A stretch of DNA of 57,935 nucleotides, from positions 1-57,935 of the forward strand of contig JAUVDP010000004.1 of the NCBI GenBank assembly GCA_030595255.1, read 5' to 3'. The translations under genes and the position numbers were made by a program. This DNA is from Mycoplasmatota bacterium. Lineage in GTDB: Bacteria > Bacillota_I > Bacilli_A > Izemoplasmatales > Izemoplasmataceae. Of the stretch, positions 52,811 through 57,935 are shown piece after piece. Position 1 is the first letter of the stretch. Each line of letters opens with the position of its first letter. The notes beneath the pieces were generated by a model that had not been told where the DNA came from, made no database searches, and saw only the letters and a program-made list of their open reading frames with translations.

Positions 52811-52858
52811 CAAAAAATGTTAATAAACACATGTTTTATTATGTGTTTATTAACATTT
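52811..52858 (-). terminator. Long hairpin terminator after the DUF89 gene
   Basis: AAATGTTAATAAACACAT (52815-52832) and its exact complement (52841-52858) form an 18-bp stem with an 8-nt loop. On the minus strand six T follow. The stem is A/T-rich but perfect. Confidence 0.75.
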
Positions 52859-52895
52859 ACCAATTTACTCGCTGTAATATTTTTGTCTTTTTTTC

Positions 52896-53765
52896 TTATT
52901 TATTTTCAATTAAAACAAAATCCATCGTATCAACACCAATGATATTAGAAACATAATCACATTTAGACATTAAAAGTAGAAAAAGATCATTTCTTTTAAT
53001 GTCACTAAGACTTTCAAAGTTCCCTTGTCCTTTAGCAATCACGACGTCAGCACTATTAAATAGATTATTAAAAGCTTTACTACTATCTTTTAAGATAGTG
53101 CCCGGAACTGCGTTTTCTGATGAGATACAAGTTGCTACTTCTCCCATTTTCACTTGATTAAAGTCTTCGATTGTGACATCGTTTAAGATTGGTCCACCTC
53201 TTACACCAAAATAGACTTTTACGTCTTTGTTAAGTAAACGGATTGTTTCAATAAATAATTTATCTAACACAATTTCTCCACAGTTATCCCCTATATAAAG
53301 AATTGTGTTGGCATTTAATATACTTTGTTCAAGTTTTTTAGAATTATCTTTTCTAAAAGACATTTCTTGATAGTGTTCAATTCTATTAATTACTTCTTCT
53401 TTACTAAATGTATGTATAGCTCCAAAGTCAATGATGTTTCCAATCACAGCTATCTTTAAAGCTGTGATAAACAAGTTGTCACTTTTTTTGATAACTCCTC
53501 TTACATCATCATATATTTCTAATAAGAGATTATTATAAAATGATTTTATTTCTTTATATGGGTTATTATTATTATAAACATCAATTAAAATTTTCCAAGT
53601 GTCGCCCATAATTTCCGGATTCGATTTATCAAAGTCTACTTCACTTAACATTTTAAATATTTTTTTAGATGCAATGACTTGTTGTTCTTCTGATGCACCG
53701 ACAAATTTACTTACTTTTATTAATTGTTTAATGTTGCATTCCATGCAATCTAAGCTTGTTTTCAT
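52896..53765 (-). CDS. DUF89 / ARMT1-like damage-control phosphatase
   Basis: A 289-residue protein of the DUF89 metal-dependent phosphatase family. It has an N-terminal CMECN pair, YIGDNCGEIVLDK (metal-binding Asp and Asn), and AKGQGNFESLSD, with VRGGPILNDVT between. Bacterial members are thought to hydrolyse damaged phosphometabolites. The ATG at 53765 has GGAGG nine bases upstream; an earlier in-frame start is rejected. Monocistronic with a long-stem terminator. Confidence 0.87.
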   Translation of the reverse strand: MKTSLDCMECNIKQLIKVSKFVGASEEQQVIASKKIFKMLSEVDFDKSNPEIMGDTWKILIDVYNNNNPYKEIKSFYNNLLLEIYDDVRGVIKKSDNLFITALKIAVIGNIIDFGAIHTFSKEEVINRIEHYQEMSFRKDNSKKLEQSILNANTILYIGDNCGEIVLDKLFIETIRLLNKDVKVYFGVRGGPILNDVTIEDFNQVKMGEVATCISSENAVPGTILKDSSKAFNNLFNSADVVIAKGQGNFESLSDIKRNDLFLLLMSKCDYVSNIIGVDTMDFVLIENK

Positions 53766-53970
53766 TATTACACCTCCGTGAAAAATTTTCATAGCTTAAT
53801 TGTACTCTGTAAACAAAAAATAAAATAGGTAATAATAAAATAAACTTAAAAGACCTTTAATATGGCCTGTATTTCATAGTTGCAATTACTTATGATACAG
53901 CTCAGTTTATCGCATTCAGGGGAAAAGATGGATTATAGATGGTGTCCTCCAAACATTGAAAAATCTAATA

Positions 53971-54447
53971 TTATAAATGTCTTGGCTTTGCTTGAGGCCA
54001 AAAAAGTTTTGTTATATCTGTTTTTTTTGGTTTCAATTGATAAAGTCTTTGATTTGTTATGACACTTTCTAATCCTCCAAAGCCTTCTAGATATTCACCA
54101 ACTTTAAGATATGTCAAATTATATTTTAATTTTCGTGAGATATCCTTGAAGTTCATTCTTGTATATAGAGCCGTTTTTATTTTGTTTCTTCTGGATAATT
54201 TTAATAAGTAATTAAGTCTGTTTTCTTCCCATTCCCCACCTAAAAATAAAATACATGAGATTTGATTTTTATATTTTTTAACTAAACTAAGAAATATCTG
54301 ATCTGTTAGCAATTTCCCTTTATTTTTATCATGTAAAAAAGGGCTATGGCAATTTTTACATGGGCCACCACATCCAGTGATAGAAAATGCTAAAGTTACT
54401 TCTCTGGGTATCTCATTAAAAACAATAGAATATTTATGATAACGCAT
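53971..54447 (-). CDS. nrdG: Anaerobic ribonucleotide reductase activating protein
   Basis: A 158-residue radical SAM activase that installs the glycyl radical on NrdD. The cluster motif is CGGPCKNC (Cx3Cx2C) after VTLAFSITG. It also has ILFLGGEWEE. It is near the small end of the family. The ATG at 54447 overlaps nrdD by 14 nt, typical of nrdDG. A GTG two codons earlier is also possible. Confidence 0.88.
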   Translation of the reverse strand: MRYHKYSIVFNEIPREVTLAFSITGCGGPCKNCHSPFLHDKNKGKLLTDQIFLSLVKKYKNQISCILFLGGEWEENRLNYLLKLSRRNKIKTALYTRMNFKDISRKLKYNLTYLKVGEYLEGFGGLESVITNQRLYQLKPKKTDITKLFWPQAKPRHL

Positions 54448-56242
54448 CAGCACAATATCTTTTCTCTGCTTCTTTTTGTCTATCCTTTGAAAAGTTTTTT
54501 ATCCTTTTAAGATAGCCTATCACTCTAGTTGCGTAATCAACATCATAACTAAAGCATCTTGGACATTTATTATGTGTAGCTTTATCAATGTGGCCACAAG
54601 AATTACATATTGTATTTAAAACATTAATTGTCCAATAATTTGTCTTATTAATCGCAGCTATTTTTAGTATTTTTAGATATTGTTCGTAATCTAGATGTTC
54701 TTCTAAATTTAGATGTAGTGCACTACCGCCATCTAAATATTTTATATATTCCTCACCATGCAAAATAAATTTATCAATTGGATTTATTCTTTCATCTTCA
54801 ACAATATAAAAGTAACTGTTATAACATTCTCTTTTTACTTCTAAATTATCATTTGTATCCCATAAGGCATTTTTAACCCCTAAGTTCTCAGCTGGTACAA
54901 ATTCAGTATTAAACATTACTCCATACTTTTTTTTAGCAAGTTTGTTTTCATCATATATTGGTTTCAAGATTTTATTAACAAAAACTTTATACTCCTCATT
55001 ATCATTAATATCAATGCTTAAGAACTCAGCAGCCTCAACAAGCCCATTAACTCCAATAGTTAAAAATTGTTTTTCAAGAGAAATAAATCCTGCATTATAG
55101 GCAGGAAGTAAATCGTTTTCAAGAAAATCCTTGATTATTGAGTAATATGCATATTGATATTTATGAATCTTTTTTACTTGTTCTTTGATATCTATATTCT
55201 TTTGGACTATTCTGTTTAGATTCATAGTAATTACATTGATACTTCCTGTGGATACACCGCCCGCTCCTAAAGAGTAACTAAATGTATTATCACTAAATTC
55301 ACTTCTAAGTCGACAACAAGAAGCTAAACTATCTGCTTTTTCACTCATATAGATAAACATACTTTGACCTTCACTTAATTCCTTAGCTGTAATCCTTTTA
55401 TATTCTTCATCGTAAACATCGTTGTTTTTTGTTAAGAGTGCCATTGTAACAACGGGAAAAGTTAAAAGTGATTTTTCTCTTTCAGAATTAAACCATGATA
55501 AAAATTTTTGTTGAAGTCTGTTTATACTATCCCAATGAGGTTTACTTCCATCAGGAAAAACAAAATCAGAGAAGATAGCCTGAAAATAATATTTATCAAA
55601 TACTGTGATATTCCAAAAGACACTTTGATATCCTCTAGCTGCAGCTGGTTGATTGATTGAATACACAACTTGTTGAAAATATCCATCAAGTTTTTTCTCA
55701 ATTGTCTTAGGTTTTTTCCCTAAAGCAACAACTTTATCGTATTCTAAGTAATAGTCATTCCCCCATTCTTTACGAGCATAATAATCAAAATACATTAAAA
55801 ACTCTACAGTCGCAATTGCTCCAGCAAACTGACTTGCGAGAGCAAATATTAAATTAATAAATGATCCGCAAAATGAATCAATATTCTTAGGAGGCTTTGA
55901 ATCTCCTCCTAAACTCTGTAATCCTTCAAACAAGAAAGGATACATACTTACACTAGCACAATAAGGTTTTAAGGATGTTTCATCATGTGTATATATTTCG
56001 TGTAATTCAAGCTGTCTAATGTATTCTTTACTTAAGTCCTCATTATATAAGGTTTTTATTTTTTCATACATTAAATGGCGATTTAATAAGATATTATCAA
56101 ACTTATTTATTTCGACACTTAATGTCGCAATATTTTTAGATGTTACATTTGCATTTGAATCATATTTTGATACTGTTGCTGCATTACCTTTCCCAATATA
56201 ATTTTCAATTATTTCAATGTTTCTTTGTATAGTTGTTTTCAT
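54434..56242 (-). CDS. nrdD: Anaerobic (class III) ribonucleoside-triphosphate reductase
   Basis: A 602-residue glycyl-radical enzyme reducing ribonucleotides to deoxyribonucleotides without oxygen. The radical glycine is Gly576 in TRVIGYLKR, and the zinc site is CNSCGH with CPRC. Core segments SFCGSFINLIFALASQFAGA and GVSTGSINVITMN are typical. Unlike many NrdD proteins it lacks the N-terminal ATP-cone and begins directly with the catalytic domain, so dATP inhibition via that cone is absent. AAAGGAG precedes the ATG. Transcription is preceded by a B12 riboswitch with its own terminator. Confidence 0.93.
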   Translation of the reverse strand: MKTTIQRNIEIIENYIGKGNAATVSKYDSNANVTSKNIATLSVEINKFDNILLNRHLMYEKIKTLYNEDLSKEYIRQLELHEIYTHDETSLKPYCASVSMYPFLFEGLQSLGGDSKPPKNIDSFCGSFINLIFALASQFAGAIATVEFLMYFDYYARKEWGNDYYLEYDKVVALGKKPKTIEKKLDGYFQQVVYSINQPAAARGYQSVFWNITVFDKYYFQAIFSDFVFPDGSKPHWDSINRLQQKFLSWFNSEREKSLLTFPVVTMALLTKNNDVYDEEYKRITAKELSEGQSMFIYMSEKADSLASCCRLRSEFSDNTFSYSLGAGGVSTGSINVITMNLNRIVQKNIDIKEQVKKIHKYQYAYYSIIKDFLENDLLPAYNAGFISLEKQFLTIGVNGLVEAAEFLSIDINDNEEYKVFVNKILKPIYDENKLAKKKYGVMFNTEFVPAENLGVKNALWDTNDNLEVKRECYNSYFYIVEDERINPIDKFILHGEEYIKYLDGGSALHLNLEEHLDYEQYLKILKIAAINKTNYWTINVLNTICNSCGHIDKATHNKCPRCFSYDVDYATRVIGYLKRIKNFSKDRQKEAEKRYCADALS

Positions 56243-56263
56243 AATATTTTCTCCTTTTTGTAA

Positions 56264-56394
56264 TAAAAAAACTATCCCCTGTATGGATAGCCAAAAAAGG
56301 TTCCATACATCCTGTCCCCAGGGAATGTATTGAGTGAGTATCTGGCTTTACAGTTACTGGGGTAGCATAGGGAATTATCCTATTTCCTCACTTA
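56264..56394 (-). promoter_or_regulatory. Cobalamin riboswitch with terminator, upstream of nrdDG
   Basis: On the minus strand the core has GGATAATTCCCTATG, then CTACCCCAGTAACTGTAA and AGCCAGATAC, matching the conserved Cbl-box order. A hairpin ATACAT/ATGTAT (56305-56310 and 56325-56330) presents a loop with CTGGGG. The loop can pair with the CCCCAG of the core, the L5-L13 kissing contact. Then CTATCC/GGATAG (56272-56290) with seven T is a terminator. Its loop CCATAC can instead pair with GTATGG of the hairpin, so B12 binding should favour termination. Confidence 0.8.
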
Positions 56395-56771
56395 ATATTA
56401 CTAATTAAATACTACTTTATATAAAATACTTTGTAAATATAATAGTGGGCTAAGTCCACTATTCTTATGCTATCTGGTAATATATCTTCCCCATCCATTA
56501 TTAATGATGGGGTATTTTGTTTATTAAAGAGAGTCGTTTTCTCTCCGCTAATTTAGATACTCAATCCATTTTCTCTTTTTACTATTCACCGTTTACATTA
56601 ATGCTTCATTTTTATTGATTACATCGAATTCATTTATTTCAGAACTTGATATAATTAGATTTATGCTTTTATTTTTTTTAGATTAACAAGATGATAATGG
56701 AACCGTTATATTTGATATGTTTTATTATATCATGTCTACTTTAGTGGTATTATAATCTTTATATGTTTTTT
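56395..56771. other. Intergenic region with several hairpins, no gene seen
   Basis: 377 bp without a convincing ORF. It contains AATAGTGG/CCACTATT at about 56441-56464, CCCCATC/GATGGGG near 56494-56514 and GAGAG/CTCTC near 56531-56547. None is followed by a clear T-run on the minus strand, and no known RNA family was recognised. It lies between the nrdDG riboswitch and the DUF5698 gene, both read leftward. It may hold a small RNA or simply spacer. Confidence 0.4.
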
Positions 56772-57335
56772 TTATTTTCTTCTCGATTTAAGTTTTCGGT
56801 ACCCACCATAGATAGGTTTAACATCTTCTACCGTGATTACGACGTTTTCTTGATAAGCCTTAAGTTCTTTCACCAATAATTTAAGTCTTTTTCTCGGAAC
56901 ATAGAAAAGCAGTATACTTCTTGGTAAAACCATTCCTTGCGCCTTTATAGTTGTGATTGCATATCCTTTTTCCCTTAGTGTAGTTGCTAAATAATCTTCG
57001 TGATCTCTGATTACAATAGCTTCGACACGAACATTACCAAGAGCTATTTTGCTTTCAATAACGGTACCAATAAATTGTCCCCCTGCAAAACCAGCAGCAT
57101 ATACAAGTGCTTTTATTGGATCATCTGTTATTCCGATTAGAACTGTAGTAACTAAAAATAACCATAGTAATAGTTCAAAGAATGAAAGGAACGATCCAAT
57201 TAGTTTCTGTCCCCTTGTTATTAGAATGATTCTAACAACCGCAACTGATACTTCTATCATTTTTAAGAAAAATATCATTAAATACAGGCCCACTGACCCT
57301 TGAAATACAGATAAAAATTGTTCTAAAACAATCAT
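56772..57335 (-). CDS. DUF5698/DUF2179 (UPF0316) membrane protein
   Basis: A 187-residue protein. Three N-terminal helices (about 17-37, 47-66 and 72-95) include VRIILITRGQKLIGSFLSFF and the conserved AAGFAGGQFIGTVIE. A C-terminal soluble DUF2179 domain contains KGYAITTIKAQGM and FYVPRKRLKLL. Some UPF0316 proteins have been linked to nucleotide signalling, but no function is established for this one. GAGGAG precedes the ATG. Confidence 0.9.
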   Translation of the reverse strand: MIVLEQFLSVFQGSVGLYLMIFFLKMIEVSVAVVRIILITRGQKLIGSFLSFFELLLWLFLVTTVLIGITDDPIKALVYAAGFAGGQFIGTVIESKIALGNVRVEAIVIRDHEDYLATTLREKGYAITTIKAQGMVLPRSILLFYVPRKRLKLLVKELKAYQENVVITVEDVKPIYGGYRKLKSRRK

Positions 57336-57521
57336 ACTAATCTCTCCTCGTGTAATAACAAATTATTTGTTCATTCAAAATCTAAGCAAAATCAATGGTT
57401 TTTCTATGTGTCCTTAACTAGGTATGATAAGTTGTTTTATTATATTCTCCTCATGCAGATATAAACTCCAGTTATATTTTTTATGGTATTAAAAAATATT
57501 TGACACAATATTTTCCCATTA

Positions 57522-57935
57522 CTAGTATGATTTACTATTAAATTCTTTTTCAGATACATTATTAATTTTATTAGCATAGAGTGCTGCCATAAGGGAATAA
57601 TTCGAAATCATGTTTGCAAAATCAAATAAGACATCTTCAACAATTACACCTTCTAATTTTACCTGGTACATTTTTCTTACTACTTCTTTCCCAAAACATC
57701 TAGCAACATGTAAACTAGATGCCAGTGGAGAACCTTGTGGTATAACAAATCTAGTTCCATCTTTTGTTTCTTCTTCATAAAACTCATAACGAGCCTTTAA
57801 GAAAGAGACGTGGCCTTCATCAATCACTGTTTTACCTCGAATACTACCATTTAAATGATATACAAGTTCTGTAATAAATATTAATTCATTTTTAAAGTTA
57901 CCTTTTGCCAAACTTGCACAGAAACCCAGTTGAGA
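57522..57935 (-). CDS. Probable ATP:cob(I)alamin adenosyltransferase, C-terminal part (partial)
   Basis: The frame is open to the right edge, so the N-terminus is missing. About 137 residues remain. FVIPQGSPLASSLHVARCF and KEVVRKMYQ match the helix carrying the ATP- and cobalamin-binding residues in the PduO/EutT adenosyltransferase families. VLFDFANMISNYSLMAALY matches the last helix. If correct, it makes the adenosylcobalamin that OraE needs. Identification rests on these two segments only. An internal ATG start near 57911 is unlikely since the coding frame continues upstream. Confidence 0.65.
   Translation of the reverse strand, partial: SQLGFCASLAKGNFKNELIFITELVYHLNGSIRGKTVIDEGHVSFLKARYEFYEEETKDGTRFVIPQGSPLASSLHVARCFGKEVVRKMYQVKLEGVIVEDVLFDFANMISNYSLMAALYANKINNVSEKEFNSKSY

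Overview
The window is AT-rich DNA, by eye about 30% G+C, from an anaerobic, amino-acid-fermenting bacterium of the low-GC Firmicutes/Tenericutes side. Clostridial or Izemoplasma/Haloplasma-like lineages fit best. TGA is used as a normal stop codon, so this is not a Mycoplasma-code organism. The anaerobic character rests on an [FeFe] hydrogenase, indolepyruvate:ferredoxin oxidoreductase, class III ribonucleotide reductase, and B12-dependent ornithine fermentation. Nothing in the window directly identifies the species.

Layout. (1) 1-132: the 5' end of a group IIC intron running off the left edge, inserted just past the arcC terminator. (2) 173-13769, minus strand: one continuous 12-gene operon for arginine and ornithine fermentation. 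Its order is ord, a K+-channel-like gene, ortA, ortB, oraS, oraE, mutL/glmL-like, orr, alr, arcA, arcB, arcC. (3) 13895-21951: a membrane protein, iorAB, a phosphoesterase with a small coupled leader ORF, surE, a GltS-type symporter and a nuclease-like hypothetical. (4) 22070-24279: two paralogous 63-codon genes, a tRNA-Phe fragment and a 15-gene tRNA cluster. (5) 24325-37542: a MazG-like gene and an origin-proximal type block (mnmG, rsmG, two membrane proteins with HD-GYP-like tails, parA, parB, mscS, DUF951) framed by two paralogous two-component systems. (6) 37555-41050: an ArsR/permease/thioredoxin-like/HAD operon, SRP RNA, tadA and tdk. (7) 41344-48159, plus strand: a trimeric HydABC hydrogenase operon with a six-gene insert, mostly signalling-type proteins. 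(8) 48250-53765: accessory DNA with a broken AbiE toxin, another broken ORF, a radical SAM protein and a DUF89 protein. (9) 53971-56394: nrdDG behind a cobalamin riboswitch. (10) 56772-57935: a DUF5698/DUF2179 membrane protein and the C-terminal part of a probable cobalamin adenosyltransferase.

How the genes work together. ArcA, ArcB and ArcC turn arginine into ornithine, ammonia, CO2 and ATP. Orr, OraSE (B12 and PLP, with the MutL-like factor), Ord and OrtAB turn ornithine into acetyl-CoA and D-alanine while making NAD(P)H. The alr gene in the same operon can return D-alanine to L-alanine. IorAB supplies reduced ferredoxin and HydABC can vent ferredoxin plus NADH electrons as H2. B12 recurs: OraE needs it, a B12 riboswitch precedes nrdDG, and a probable adenosyltransferase sits at the right edge.

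The most unusual items are the channel gene in the fermentation operon, whose outer pore loop carries about eight 11-residue YD-like repeats; the B12 riboswitch on a B12-independent reductase; a hydrogenase-operon PHP gene that seems to start at ATT; the 13-bp tandem duplication that broke abiEii; and a terminator palindrome that encodes the C-termini of two convergent proteins.
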